This document shows positions 39,067-47,759 of a stretch of 64,000 nt of DNA, piece after piece. Both the position numbers and the translations under genes were made by a program. The notes beneath the pieces are model-generated. The model did no database searches. It was not told where the DNA came from and was given only the letters and a program-made list of their open reading frames with translations. Position 1 is the first letter of the stretch. Each line of letters begins with the position of its first letter. This DNA comes from CBDFHJ01 sp965247635 (GTDB lineage: Bacteria; Chloroflexota; Dehalococcoidia; Lucifugimonadales; Australimonadaceae): NCBI GenBank assembly GCA_965247635.1, contig CBDFHJ010000007.1, positions 186,001 to 250,000 of the forward strand, given 5' to 3'.

Positions 39067-40661
39067 CTTCCGTTCCTCCGTTTCTGGGAGTGCTGGTACC
39101 GGATCAGGTTGTACGTAACGCGGTTGATAACCCGCTCGTCCACGGGGCTTTCACAAGGGACGAGAGGCCGCCCCCACGATGGCCAGCCGCCGTACATGCC
39201 CTTGTAGTAACCCCTGACCGACTGCTGCGCCGCTTCCACATCGCCTTCCCTGCGCTCCAGGGCCAGCCTTGACAACTGCGACCAGACCCACGACTCGTCC
39301 CTCATCCACTCGGTGGGCTTGGCCTGACGAAACTCCCTCAGCGTGCCCTCCACCGTCACGGTCTCTGTGGTCCGCCTGGAGCGGATGCGTCCACACGCGG
39401 GGCACATATCCATCCCAGGGAGCAACACAAGGCCGCAGCCGAAGCACGTCACGTCCGGGCGCTCTTCACGTGAGGTCTGCTTGGGGCGAGGCTTCTTGTC
39501 CTTGCCTGTGTGAAGGACGTTGACGCCGTTCTCCCAAACGTCCAGAATCCGGTAGTACCAGTCCTCCATGTTCCTCACGTGGTCGAGGTACAGTGCGTAC
39601 TCCTTCCCTGGCGCAGACCTCATGGCGCGTCCCATCTTCTGGATGACCTCGGTCAGAGAAGTCCTGTTCTTGCGCACGTCCACGACGCACATGACCGTCG
39701 GGTCATCGAAGCCCTTGATGAACTTGCAAACGCTCACGAGAACGTCGAACTTGTTCGCTGCGAAATCCTCAACGAGCTGAGTGGTCTCCTCCTCGGAATC
39801 GCGGTAGGTGGACTGGCGCGCATCCGCTCCGATGGCCTGAAACGCGGTGCAAAGCTCCTCGCCGTGGGCCACATCAGCGCTGAACACGAGGGTCTTAACC
39901 CAGCGACCGAAGTGCTCACGGCACATCCGGTCCCACTCTTTCACCACGTCGCCGATGACGACTCGCCCTCGTTCCCGCACCGCACGGTCTGTGTACTCGC
40001 CGTCGCTACCGATCTCCGCCCCCTCCATGTCTATCTCCGTCGTTGCCACGCCTGAGTAGATACGGAGAGGCGCAAGGTAGGGCTGCTCGGTCTGCGGGTT
40101 GACGTTGTTCAGCAGCCAGTCGGTGGTAACCACGTTGGTGACGTGGGAGTAGTAGTCCCCAAGTCGCTTCGTGAGTGGGGTCGCCGTGAGGCCCAGGACG
40201 TGAATGTCGTCCTCTGCCGCCTGCTTCATCAGCTTTTCCCGACGGACGTGACACTCATCGAAGATGGCCAGGTCAAGGCCGCGCTTGATAAGGTTGCGGG
40301 CCTCGGCGGTCTGGGCAGACCAAACCTGAACCTTCTCATCACCGCCCCTGGTGTTCTTGCGTCCCTGAGCGATCCCGTGAGGGATGCCATACAGACTGAG
40401 GCGGTTGTGGGTCTGCCGAACCAGAGGGATGCTGTCCACGATGAACGCTACCCGCTTGCCCTTCTTCCGCGCTTCGTTCAGCAGGTAGATGGCACACTCC
40501 GTTTTGCCGCTGCCTGTTGGCGCGCAGAGAATCTGCCGTTTGTGGCCGGCACGGGCAGCTTGGCGCGTGGCTTCAATGCCCGCTGCCTGGTGCGGATAGA
40601 GTTGCAGCCGCCCCCTGACCTGGGGTTCTGGTATGAGCGGGATGGTCTGGGATAGCGTCAC
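39063..40661 (-). CDS. SF2 DEAD/DEAH-type helicase
   Basis: 532 aa. Motif I QILCAPTGSGKTECAIYLLN, Ia FIVDSIPLVRQT, motif II LAIFDECHVRRE (DECH), motif III LGLTATPLTKRLGDYY, motif V/VI LVSVCKFIKGFDDPTVMCVV and VIQKMGRAMRSAPGK. A zinc ribbon (CFGCGLVLLPGMDMCPACGR) lies near 400. Typical of phage replication helicases of the Rad25/SSL2 group. It overlaps the next gene by 4 nt. Confidence 0.87.
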   Translation of the reverse strand: MTLSQTIPLIPEPQVRGRLQLYPHQAAGIEATRQAARAGHKRQILCAPTGSGKTECAIYLLNEARKKGKRVAFIVDSIPLVRQTHNRLSLYGIPHGIAQGRKNTRGGDEKVQVWSAQTAEARNLIKRGLDLAIFDECHVRREKLMKQAAEDDIHVLGLTATPLTKRLGDYYSHVTNVVTTDWLLNNVNPQTEQPYLAPLRIYSGVATTEIDMEGAEIGSDGEYTDRAVRERGRVVIGDVVKEWDRMCREHFGRWVKTLVFSADVAHGEELCTAFQAIGADARQSTYRDSEEETTQLVEDFAANKFDVLVSVCKFIKGFDDPTVMCVVDVRKNRTSLTEVIQKMGRAMRSAPGKEYALYLDHVRNMEDWYYRILDVWENGVNVLHTGKDKKPRPKQTSREERPDVTCFGCGLVLLPGMDMCPACGRIRSRRTTETVTVEGTLREFRQAKPTEWMRDESWVWSQLSRLALERREGDVEAAQQSVRGYYKGMYGGWPSWGRPLVPCESPVDERVINRVTYNLIRYQHSQKRRNGR

Positions 40662-41563
40662 TCTGGCTCCTCCACAAACTCGTCACGGTAGTAGTCGTCA
40701 TTCGAGAACTCCTCGGCGGGAATGTCGAGGGCCGGGGCCGGCTGAGCGGAGTTCGCCTTCCAGCCGAGCCTTTCGGCTTGACTTCTCCACCACCTTGCCA
40801 AGCGGCGGGCGTCTTCCCTCTCTGTGATCAACTGGTCCACCCGCCCTTCGAGGGTGCGTATCCGCGCCTGCTGAGCGTTGACGCGCTGGTAGTGGTCTAT
40901 CTCGTACGCAGACCCCTGATCCTCGAACCACTGGACCTGGACCTTGAGGTCCTCAACCTCACGGTCTCTGTCCACCAGCTCGCGGTCTTTGAGCTGCAAC
41001 TTCATCGCCAACTCGTCTACCTGTGCCTGTAACCTCTCGACCTGGGTAGGGGGCTTCGGCTCGTCCGAATCGTCCTGTTCCGGCGGGTTCAGCTTCCTCG
41101 ACTCACGTTTGAGGGCGGTTCGGGTAAGGGGTTCTCCCTGCTCACGGGCCTTGTCAGAAGCCGCCGTAAACTGCTCGTCCGTGAGCTTGTCGTGGGCTTG
41201 CCGAATCTGACGGAGATTTCCCTTGGAAATGTCGTCAGGAATATCGTTATTGGCAGTAACGGTATTCCCTCCGCGCCCTGACGAGCGTTGCTCAGGTGGT
41301 ATGGGCGGGTTGGCCTTAGCGATTTCCCGTTCAGCAGAGGCAACGAGGATCGAAGCCTCGGTCTGAATATCACGACGCTTCAGCACCTCCGCCGCCGCCA
41401 CTACCGCTTGCGCCTTGTCGCGAACAATCAAGCGCTCGAAGTCGTTGCGTGCGTCTCGCAGGGCTACGTATGCCCGCTCGACGCCGATAACGAGTGCCTT
41501 GGACTCAGGGGAAGCCCGTTGCAATGCTGTAGAAGTCTCAGGTCCGCCAGTCATGTCATCCAC
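40658..41563 (-). CDS. Coiled-coil protein of the replication module
   Basis: 301 aa. Helical N-terminal half (VERAYVALRDARNDFERLIV, ILVASAEREIAKANPPIPPE), a middle part with NLRQIRQAHDKLTDEQFTAA, and a long coiled coil (residues about 175-265, VERLQAQVDELAMKLQLKDR). Family not recognised. Place between nuclease and helicase suggests a replication or recombination scaffold. Confidence 0.65.
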   Translation of the reverse strand: MDDMTGGPETSTALQRASPESKALVIGVERAYVALRDARNDFERLIVRDKAQAVVAAAEVLKRRDIQTEASILVASAEREIAKANPPIPPEQRSSGRGGNTVTANNDIPDDISKGNLRQIRQAHDKLTDEQFTAASDKAREQGEPLTRTALKRESRKLNPPEQDDSDEPKPPTQVERLQAQVDELAMKLQLKDRELVDRDREVEDLKVQVQWFEDQGSAYEIDHYQRVNAQQARIRTLEGRVDQLITEREDARRLARWWRSQAERLGWKANSAQPAPALDIPAEEFSNDDYYRDEFVEEPE

Positions 41564-42357
41564 ACCTTCTTGGAGTCGCGGGTAGCCAGCCAGAGGGCGA
41601 GCGCCGCCCGACAGGTCTCGCTCGCAACCTTGGGGTCTGCGACCATGCGGGCCTCGTACTCTGCATCCTCATCAGCCGCGCGCGGCAGCCGCACCGCATA
41701 CGCTGCTACCACAGGCTCGCCGGTAATCGCCTCTATAGCGTCGGCGTACCCAGCCACCTGGTAGGCGTGCTCCGCATAGAGGCCCTTGGAGCGCTTCCAG
41801 TCGGCCACCACGAGCTCGCCAGCCTTGTTCCTGGCAACCAGGTCAACGGTGCCTGCGTAGTGGTGCTGTGGATGCCAGATGGAGACCTCGGACGCCACCA
41901 TCTCAAGCTGATAGTCCCTGACGAAGGCCAGCCCTCCTCGAACCGCTGGCACCAGTTGGTCCGGGATGTTCGGCTCCCTTCCGTGCAGCAGCTCGGCTAT
42001 GAGTTCATGGGCTGAAGTTCCAGCCTCTGCCGCTTCGTCACGCTCCTTCTCAGGAGACTGTTTGGCCGCTTCAATGATGCCGGCCACCCAGAGGTCGTAG
42101 TCCTCCTTCTTGACGAAGGGGCCAGCAGCGTATTCGTGCAACGCACTCCTCACGCTTTCTAGCGCCGTCTTCTTGGCCCATCCGACGAGCGGTCCCGACT
42201 TGTCAATGATCTTGAGCACCGTCGTCACGCTGGGCAGCAGGTCGTCATAGCCCGTAACCCTGTACCAGTGCTGCCCATACCTGGGAGTCAACTCCACCGT
42301 CACGTCTCTGTACGCGGGCAGCAGGGGGAGGCCCTGGTTGGTTGTCGTAGTCGTCAT
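41551..42357 (-). CDS. PD-(D/E)XK exonuclease (Cas4/RecB-like)
   Basis: 268 aa. LPSVTTVLKIIDKSGPLVGW at the N-terminus, AAEAGTSAHELIAELLHGRE (His motif), YAGTVDLVARNKAGELVVAD with WKRSKG (D...D-x-K), and HAYQVAGYADAIEA (QVAGY). This is the RecB-type nuclease pattern used with phage annealing proteins. The adjacent gene upstream (42,354) is a plausible partner. Confidence 0.85.
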   Translation of the reverse strand: MTTTTTNQGLPLLPAYRDVTVELTPRYGQHWYRVTGYDDLLPSVTTVLKIIDKSGPLVGWAKKTALESVRSALHEYAAGPFVKKEDYDLWVAGIIEAAKQSPEKERDEAAEAGTSAHELIAELLHGREPNIPDQLVPAVRGGLAFVRDYQLEMVASEVSIWHPQHHYAGTVDLVARNKAGELVVADWKRSKGLYAEHAYQVAGYADAIEAITGEPVVAAYAVRLPRAADEDAEYEARMVADPKVASETCRAALALWLATRDSKKVWMT

Positions 42358-43346
42358 GCTCGCGCTCCTTGTACCGCCGCGATGAGCTGGGGGTCGTCCT
42401 TGTGCTGCGCCACGTCGGTGATCCCGCCGATCTCCTCATTCGGGTACATCTGGCGGGCAAGGTTAACCACGTCCTGGCTGGTCTTCCCGTGCTTCCCGTT
42501 CGCCCATAACATGAAATCGCCCATCGTGTTGAACCGTGTGGGGCTGCCGTTCGGCGCTCCACTCGCGGCTTGGGAGACCGCAGGACTTCCATTGGACGCT
42601 GAGCTTGCGGTTTGTGGTGGTGGAGTCTGGGCAGGAGAGCTAGCTGCCCCAGCCTGCGGAGCCTGTGTCGGCTGCGGCGGGCTGGGCATATCCTCTAGGT
42701 CTTGCGTGAACAGGTTGCTCAGGCTGCCTACGCTCAGTGCCGCATCTGTCAGGCTGCGCTTCTTGGCCATCTTAAGGATGGTGTTGACCTGATCAGCAGG
42801 GTCCTCGTTCAACACGCGGCCAATCGTCTGCGACTCGATGACGGAAGCCCCGTCGCCCCACTTCGCCCCACACCCACCGATCTTCCCGAAGCAGACCCAG
42901 CCGCCGCCGTACTCGACCTTGCCCTTGATGATGGCCTCGGCCCCGCACTCAGGGCACTTGCGCTTCGCGTCCCTGTAGCGGTACTTGCTCTCGTAGCTGT
43001 TGCACTCGCCTACGCCTTGGGCGATGATCTGGCCGGTCCTGATCGAGACGAGGGAGCACCTCACCTCGTACTGGAATAGACCCTTCTCCCAATCCGCCGT
43101 CTTGTCGGTGATCTCGTATGTGTCTGCCAGGCCCAGCAGCTTGGCGATCTTCTCCGCCCCAGGCTTGAGCAGGGTCGGCTTGCTGATGCCGGGGATGGTG
43201 CCGTAGTCCGGCCCCTCCCTGAGTTCGCTATGGATCAAGGCGCGAAACTCCTCGACCTGCTGGAGCGTTGCCTGCACGTGGCTTCGGCTCGGCAGCGTGA
43301 AGTCGTGATTCGATAGGGCTAGGTCTGTCGTTGGTTCTACTGTCAT
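42354..43346 (-). CDS. Probable ssDNA-annealing/recombination protein with zinc ribbon
   Basis: 330 aa. FRALIHSELREGPDYGTIPG, KPTLLKPGAEKIAKLLGLAD, VRCSLVSIRTGQIIAQGVGE are blocks seen in phage proteins encoded next to RecB-type nucleases. A zinc ribbon (KCPECGAEAIIKG...CFGKIGGCG) lies near 135-165. AKKRSLTDAALSVGSLSNLF follows, then a Pro/Ala/Gln linker and a C-terminal helical tail. Assignment to annealing is by position and pattern only. Confidence 0.6.
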   Translation of the reverse strand: MTVEPTTDLALSNHDFTLPSRSHVQATLQQVEEFRALIHSELREGPDYGTIPGISKPTLLKPGAEKIAKLLGLADTYEITDKTADWEKGLFQYEVRCSLVSIRTGQIIAQGVGECNSYESKYRYRDAKRKCPECGAEAIIKGKVEYGGGWVCFGKIGGCGAKWGDGASVIESQTIGRVLNEDPADQVNTILKMAKKRSLTDAALSVGSLSNLFTQDLEDMPSPPQPTQAPQAGAASSPAQTPPPQTASSASNGSPAVSQAASGAPNGSPTRFNTMGDFMLWANGKHGKTSQDVVNLARQMYPNEEIGGITDVAQHKDDPQLIAAVQGARA

Positions 43347-43359
43347 ATCTCTCTCCTCT

Positions 43360-43545
43360 TCAGTTGACCGATATAGGGACGTGGATTTCGTAGAGCTCCT
43401 CGCTCATACTCCCTAGCCCCCAAATCCGCTTGATAACCGGGATGCAGTTGATGATTCGACCTACCGTTACCACTGGCTCCGCCCTCCGGTGGGTCAGCTT
43501 GACCATGACGAAGGAACTCTTGGCCAGACGGGTATCCCTATCCAT
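43360..43545 (-). CDS. Hypothetical small protein
   Basis: 61 aa from ATG at 43545, overlapping the SWIM gene stop. SSFVMVKLTHRRAEPVVTVG with RIINCIPVIKRIW. Beta-rich; no family recognised. Confidence 0.5.
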   Translation of the reverse strand: MDRDTRLAKSSFVMVKLTHRRAEPVVTVGRIINCIPVIKRIWGLGSMSEELYEIHVPISVN

Positions 43546-43825
43546 GCGTTTTCCCCTTGGTCCCCTTTTGGTGTTCTGCCCGCTCGTCACGTGATTCCTG
43601 GTACAGAATTACCGCCAACATGTGCTTGCAGTACCCTTTGTGCAGCTCTCGCCTGAAGCGGGCGTCGGGACAGTTGCACTGACCGTTCACGAGGTAGTGC
43701 CTGTCGTCCCCGGAGGCCACCTTGTAGACCTCTTTGCCCGTTGGGGACACCTGGCCTACCAGGGCACGGGCCTTCGCTAAGCGCGTGGCCAAGGCATCTA
43801 TCTGGGTGATCGGGGTGACAGCCAT
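43538..43825 (-). CDS. SWIM zinc-finger protein (paralogue)
   Basis: 95 aa. YLVNGQCNCPDARFRRELHK with GYCKHMLAVILYQE is a SWIM motif almost identical to that at 29,390. N-terminal coiled coil (ITQIDALATRLAKARALVGQ). Located in the early operon next to the recombination genes, where SWIM proteins sometimes assist recombinases. Confidence 0.72.
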   Translation of the reverse strand: MAVTPITQIDALATRLAKARALVGQVSPTGKEVYKVASGDDRHYLVNGQCNCPDARFRRELHKGYCKHMLAVILYQESRDERAEHQKGTKGKTHG

Positions 43826-43828
43826 GAC

Positions 43829-44128
43829 CTAGACCTGTTCCCCTGGACTTCTTGTGGCCGCACAGTGGGTGCAGCAATACGCGAGTATTGGGCTGTCTTC
43901 GTAATCGGTATCCAGCAGGAGCCGCCGGACCGGGTACCAGCCGGGATGCGGGCAGTGGGGATCGGCCCAGACTATCCGCTCGGTGGCTCCGTCCTGGACT
44001 AGCTCCTCGTACACCCGGTCCAGATCGCGAGCCAGCACCTCGGCTACGGCGCTCCCGTTGGTCCGTCGGGTATGTGACCGAACCTGGTGGCCGTTCCGCG
44101 TGTGCGATCTGACAGCCGTGTAGCCCAT
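43829..44128 (-). CDS. Hypothetical early protein
   Basis: 99 aa from ATG at 44128 (GGAGGCATAGCG). MGYTAVRSHTRNGHQVRSHT is shared with the gene at 44,334 (MGYTTVRTHKRRGYLVQPHT). The C-terminal half has His/Cys ligands (DPHCPHPGW, YCCTHCAATR). Regulatory role likely; no family recognised. Confidence 0.55.
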   Translation of the reverse strand: MGYTAVRSHTRNGHQVRSHTRRTNGSAVAEVLARDLDRVYEELVQDGATERIVWADPHCPHPGWYPVRRLLLDTDYEDSPILAYCCTHCAATRSPGEQV

Positions 44129-44130
44129 CG

Positions 44131-44337
44131 CTATGCCTCCTCCGCTCGCCCTGGGCTTTCTGGAGCGGTGTACGGACGGGAGGCCAGCCACTCCTCCACC
44201 TCGTCAGAGCGCCAGCCGGTTGCCCGCACGCCGACCCGTACAGAACGAGGAAACTCGCCGCTCGAGATCATTCGGTAGATCGTCGCGGGCGACAGCCCTA
44301 CGCGGGCCAGCAACGCGGGGAGGCGCAGTATCTTCAT
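44131..44337 (-). CDS. AlpA-type excisionase/regulator
   Basis: 68 aa from ATG at 44337 (CGGAGGAACG). MKILRLPALLARVGLSPATI followed by YRMISSGEFPRSVRVG and GWRSDEVEEWLASR is the AlpA/MerR-like winged helix used by phage excisionases and regulators. It overlaps its neighbours and reads with the early operon. The integrase it may serve is not in the window. Confidence 0.8.
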   Translation of the reverse strand: MKILRLPALLARVGLSPATIYRMISSGEFPRSVRVGVRATGWRSDEVEEWLASRPYTAPESPGRAEEA

Positions 44338-44606
44338 CGTTCCTCCGTGGATGTGGCAGACGGACGCCGGTACTCGTTGATGTCGATGCCGAACTCCCGG
44401 CACCACTGATATAGCGTCGCGTCGGTCACTCCAAGGTCCATAGCGGCAATGGTGACCATGTGCTTCTGGCCGCGGCGGCCTTCCAGGGCTTCTCGGAGTA
44501 TGTCCGCCATGCCCTTGTTTCTTTGGGCCTCTAGCTCTGTCCGTCGAGTGTGCGGCTGCACAAGGTAGCCGCGCCGCTTGTGCGTCCTAACAGTCGTGTA
44601 GCCCAT
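44334..44606 (-). CDS. HTH early protein, paralogue 2
   Basis: 90 aa from ATG at 44606. Start as in 43,829. C-terminal helix-turn-helix (MVTIAAMDLGVTDATLYQWC, REFGIDINEYRRP) close to that of the gene at 44,664. The chimeric make-up fits duplication and exchange of gene starts. Confidence 0.65.
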   Translation of the reverse strand: MGYTTVRTHKRRGYLVQPHTRRTELEAQRNKGMADILREALEGRRGQKHMVTIAAMDLGVTDATLYQWCREFGIDINEYRRPSATSTEER

Positions 44607-44663
44607 CGCTACGCACCTCCTTGCACCTACTTCGCTCGCCCTGGGCTTGCTTTTCAACAACGC

Positions 44664-44885
44664 TCATGCTTCCTCCTCTCGAACCGCAGGCCGCCGGTAC
44701 TCGTCGATGTCGATGCCCAGGTCTCGGCACCAGTTGTAGACGGTCGCGTCTGTGACACCGAGGTCCACGGCGGCGAGACCTACCATGTTGCGCCGCCCCC
44801 TGTATAGCTTGAGAGCATCAGATACGATCTCTCGGATGCCCTTCTGATGCTGGGCTTCGAGTATCTCTTGGACCGTCGTTCTCAT
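44664..44885 (-). CDS. HTH early protein, first gene of the leftward operon
   Basis: 73 aa. GIREIVSDALKLYRGRRNMV with GLAAVDLGVTDATVYNWCRD is a Fis-like helix-turn-helix. It is the first gene from the leftward promoter, in the cro-like position opposite the repressor, and has AGAGAGG before the ATG. Cro function is inferred from position. Confidence 0.7.
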   Translation of the reverse strand: MRTTVQEILEAQHQKGIREIVSDALKLYRGRRNMVGLAAVDLGVTDATVYNWCRDLGIDIDEYRRPAVREEEA

Positions 44886-44905
44886 TTACCGCTGCCTCTC
44901 TAAGA

Positions 44906-44991
44906 TCAGTGGCTAAGGCTTTTATATAAATGAATGATCAGTCACTGAGTGTTGTTTGTCAAGTAATGTACTAAAATTGGTAAGTGACTAT
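44906..44991. promoter_or_regulatory. Immunity switch: divergent promoters and three operators
   Basis: Leftward promoter (minus strand): TTGACA at 44962-44957, 17-bp spacer, GATCAT at 44939-44934, leading to the gene at 44,885. Rightward: TAAAAT at 44972-44977, then 6 nt to GTG at 44984, with no good -35. Three related 11-bp sites: TCAGTGGCTAA (44906-44916), TCAGTCACTGA (44938-44948, perfect palindrome over the leftward -10 region) and TAAGTGACTAT (44981-44991, over the repressor start). Confidence 0.7.
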
Positions 44992-45820
44992 GCGAGAGAA
45001 CAGAAGGCAAGCGATTCCTGAAAGAATTCGCCAAGCGCGACACGAAGCCGGGCTTACTCAGGAACAAGCCTCGGAGCGCGCGCGCCTAAGTCGGAATACG
45101 ATCGCAGGGTATGAGAACAAAAGATTCCGTCCTTCTGAGTCGAGTCTCACTCTACTTGGGGTCTTATATGACAAGCCTTATGAGTGGTTCTACGGTGAGG
45201 AAGACGAAACACAAGGGGACAGTGGCCGTGTCAATGCGCCAGAGTCGGCAGCCCAATCCGAGCCAGATGCGTTGGGCGTCATCGGCTCCCTGGCTCAAGT
45301 CCGACAGGAGTTCGGCGCGCGCTTCGACCGGCTTGAGACCTACATCCGCGCCCAGGCCCCAGTCCGGGCCATCGCCGAGTCCAGGACAGACTATGACCCC
45401 AGCAACTACGGTACGTCGGACAGAAGCCCGGTACGGCTGTTGGAATTCGCTTCGGCAGCGGGCGTAGGCGCGGAGGTCTACGACGAGACACCAGTCGGGC
45501 TTCTGTGGTTCCGCAACGACTGGCTGCTAAGCCACTCCATCGACCCGGAGCAAAGCAACATCATCAGCGTCCGGGGAGCATCGATGGAGCCGACACTGCC
45601 GGACGGCTGCTCGATCCTGGTGGATCGTAAGCGCAGGGAGCCGCACCAAGGCCGAATCTACGTGATGCGAACCGAGGAGGGCCTGGTCGTGAAGCGTCTG
45701 GGGTTGGACGAAGTGGGCCGGTGGGAGATACGGAGCGACAGTCCTGACTGGCGGGCTACGCCCATGTCCCCAGGCACGGAGATCATCGGCGAGGTGCGGT
45801 GGTACGCGGTGACGGTGTGA
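44984..45820 (+). CDS. CI/LexA-like repressor with S24 peptidase
   Basis: 278 aa from GTG at 44984 (ATG at 44990 possible). HTH at about 12-65 (IRQARHEAGLTQEQASERAR, LSRNTIAGYENKRFRPSESS). After a linker, the S24 domain shows FASAAGVGAEVYDETPVGLL, the Ser in VRGASMEPTLPDGCSILVDR and the Lys in GLVVKRLGLDE. It ends TEIIGEVRWYAVTV. Autocleavage on DNA damage should release the leftward operon. The last ~30 codons recur six times downstream as orphan fragments. Confidence 0.9.
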   Translation: MTMRENRRQAIPERIRQARHEAGLTQEQASERARLSRNTIAGYENKRFRPSESSLTLLGVLYDKPYEWFYGEEDETQGDSGRVNAPESAAQSEPDALGVIGSLAQVRQEFGARFDRLETYIRAQAPVRAIAESRTDYDPSNYGTSDRSPVRLLEFASAAGVGAEVYDETPVGLLWFRNDWLLSHSIDPEQSNIISVRGASMEPTLPDGCSILVDRKRREPHQGRIYVMRTEEGLVVKRLGLDEVGRWEIRSDSPDWRATPMSPGTEIIGEVRWYAVTV

Positions 45821-45904
45821 GAGGAGCCAACTCCCAGGTGAATCTATGCACGACTGTTGGCGCGGTCGAAGGCGAAATCAGAGCGTAAGGAGAGACATAT
45901 TCCT

Positions 45905-47002
45905 ATGAATTCACTCGAAGGTATGGACCTTGAAGACCGCGTTCGCGAAATCTCCACACGCATCTCCAAACGGCTTGGCAACGTGGAGACAGAAGAGGCC
46001 ACCAAGACAGCACTTGTCCTGCCGTTCATCCAAAATGTCCTCGGTTACAACGTCTTCGAGCCGACTGAGGTTATACCAGAGTTCACCGCAGACGTGGGTG
46101 CAAAGAAGGGCGAGAAGGTTGACTACGCCATCATGAAGGATGGCAAGCCCATAATCCTGATCGAGTGCAAGGCTTATGGCGTCGATTTGGAGAAGGAGCC
46201 GCCCGCACAACTGGCCCGATACTTCCACACGACCGATGCTCGTCTCGGTGTCGTGACTGACGGAGCCGCCTATCGCTTCTACTCAGACCTTGAGAAGAGC
46301 AACGTCATGGACGGTCGGCCCTTCCTTGACGTTGACATGCTCAACCCCGACGCTATTCCGGTAGACGAACTTCGGAAATTCGCGAAGGCTACCTTCGACC
46401 TGGATGAAGTGCTGGCCACCGCCCAAGACCTGAAGTACCTCAGAGAGGTCAAGAAGCTTCTGGCCAATGAGTGGACAAACCCGTCCGAAGGGTTCGTGCG
46501 ATACCTCATGTCGCAGGTGTACTCCGGGACCAAAACCAAGCAGCGGCTAGAGCAGTTCCAGCGCCTGTTCAAGAGGGCTAGTCATGAATTCATAGCGGAC
46601 AGTGTGCGCGGGCGACTCGAATCTGCACTCCAGGATGTCCCTGCCCAAGAGCAGGCCCTCGGATCTGACGTGGGAGAAGCGGAAGCGGGTCCGCAGGATG
46701 AGGTTGTGACCACTGTGGAGGAGTGGCAGGGGCTATACGCAGTCAAGGCTAGCTTGCGAGGTCGCATTGATACCCATCGGATAGGAATGCAGGACCGGAA
46801 GAGCTACTGTGCCATCGTACTTGATGACAGTATGTGGAAGCCCATATGCCGCCTGCACTTTAATCGACCACAGAAGTACGTAGGGATCTTTGATAGCGAC
46901 GGCAAGGAGGAACGGGTGCCCATCGACGACGTGGATGCCCTCTTCCAGTACACGGACCGAATCGGGGCGGCAATCGAGCGCTATGAACCTCGCGAAAGCT
47001 AA
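45905..47002 (+). CDS. Type I restriction R-subunit N-terminal-like nuclease
   Basis: 365 aa from ATG at 45905 (AAGGAGAG). KTALVLPFIQNVLGYNVFEP, KVDYAIMKDGKPIILIECKA, ARYFHTTDARLGVVTDGAAY and NRPQKYVGIFDSDGKEER match standalone HSDR_N-type proteins: D in VDYAI and ECK form the PD-(D/E)XK site. The helicase part of HsdR is absent. Such genes near phage repressors are candidates for superinfection exclusion. First cargo gene behind the repressor. Confidence 0.8.
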   Translation: MNSLEGMDLEDRVREISTRISKRLGNVETEEATKTALVLPFIQNVLGYNVFEPTEVIPEFTADVGAKKGEKVDYAIMKDGKPIILIECKAYGVDLEKEPPAQLARYFHTTDARLGVVTDGAAYRFYSDLEKSNVMDGRPFLDVDMLNPDAIPVDELRKFAKATFDLDEVLATAQDLKYLREVKKLLANEWTNPSEGFVRYLMSQVYSGTKTKQRLEQFQRLFKRASHEFIADSVRGRLESALQDVPAQEQALGSDVGEAEAGPQDEVVTTVEEWQGLYAVKASLRGRIDTHRIGMQDRKSYCAIVLDDSMWKPICRLHFNRPQKYVGIFDSDGKEERVPIDDVDALFQYTDRIGAAIERYEPRES

Positions 47003-47072
47003 CAGACAAATGCAACTGGGTCCATGACGGTTGCCGCTGCGTCTATATTCCGGTGATACCGGAGGCTGAGGG

Positions 47073-47315
47073 ATGAACGAGGAGAATTCAAGCCCGGACC
47101 CCGACCAAAGGCTTACCACAAGTGTAGGCGAAATTATCCTTACTGCGGATAGAAACGCTGTGATTCTCCGCTTAGGGGAACGCGAATCGTTAATTTGGTA
47201 TCAGACAGGTCAAGAAGGGTGGCCTTTCCAAGCTGTGATGTCTCCTCAAGATGCAATAGACATCGGGACACAACTCGTACGTCATGGAGAAAAAGTATTG
47301 AATCGGACAGAGTGA
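47073..47315 (+). CDS. Hypothetical cargo protein
   Basis: 80 aa (GGAGG upstream). TSVGEIILTADRNAVILRLG, then LIWYQTGQEGWPFQAVMSPQ and a helical end. No family recognised. Second gene between the repressor and the first orphan repressor end. Confidence 0.55.
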   Translation: MNEENSSPDPDQRLTTSVGEIILTADRNAVILRLGERESLIWYQTGQEGWPFQAVMSPQDAIDIGTQLVRHGEKVLNRTE

Positions 47316-47446
47316 CGTTTGTTGACCGGCCTTGCCTCGCATCCATCGCTTTGTTTGACCTCAGATTAGTTCATATGGACGTTAGGGAACACCTTTAGGC
47401 AATGATACCACATGGCTAGAGGCTCCATTCGCAGAGGATCCTGGCA

Positions 47447-47487
47447 TCGTGGGAGAGGTGCGGTGGGTGGCGAGGACGTTTCAATGA
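47447..47487 (+). pseudogene. Orphan repressor 3' end, copy B
   Basis: In-frame GIVGEVRWVARTFQ-stop, preceded by FAEDP. Its TGA overlaps the ATG of the next cargo gene (AATGATG), as if that gene had once been translationally coupled to a complete repressor. Confidence 0.75.
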
Positions 47488-47759
47488 TGCAGGAGTCCGG
47501 CATGATGCATCCAGGCTTTACTGCTGGGGCACTGGCAGCCTTATATACAGCACTGGGACGCGCCCTATCAGAACTTAATCGGCTTCCGCCGCAAGATCGG
47601 ACTTCTCAGTGGATATTGAATCGAACGATTGACGAGTTGGGCCCCCTGCAAAGAAGCGGACATTTATCTCCATCAGATATCGCCTCCTTTCGTTCTCTTC
47701 ACGCTCACCTTGCTCTAAGCGTAGATGCTTGGAACAGCCATCCTGATTTTGATCTTTAG
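47484..47759 (+). CDS. Hypothetical cargo protein
   Basis: 91 aa from ATG at 47484. A longer reading from 47412 would run through the repressor fragment out of frame and is rejected. Helical: FTAGALAALYTALGRALSEL, LQRSGHLSPSDIASFRSLHA. No family recognised. Confidence 0.55.
   Translation: MMQESGMMHPGFTAGALAALYTALGRALSELNRLPPQDRTSQWILNRTIDELGPLQRSGHLSPSDIASFRSLHAHLALSVDAWNSHPDFDL

Noticed and set aside
44906..44991. Prophage attachment core or tRNA fragment at the switch
   Set aside because: The repeats are short palindromes with operator spacing, and no tRNA cloverleaf can be drawn.
47412..47483. N-terminal extension of the cargo gene at 47,484
   Set aside because: It reads the orphan repressor end out of frame; the ATG at 47,484 overlapping the repressor stop is the better start.
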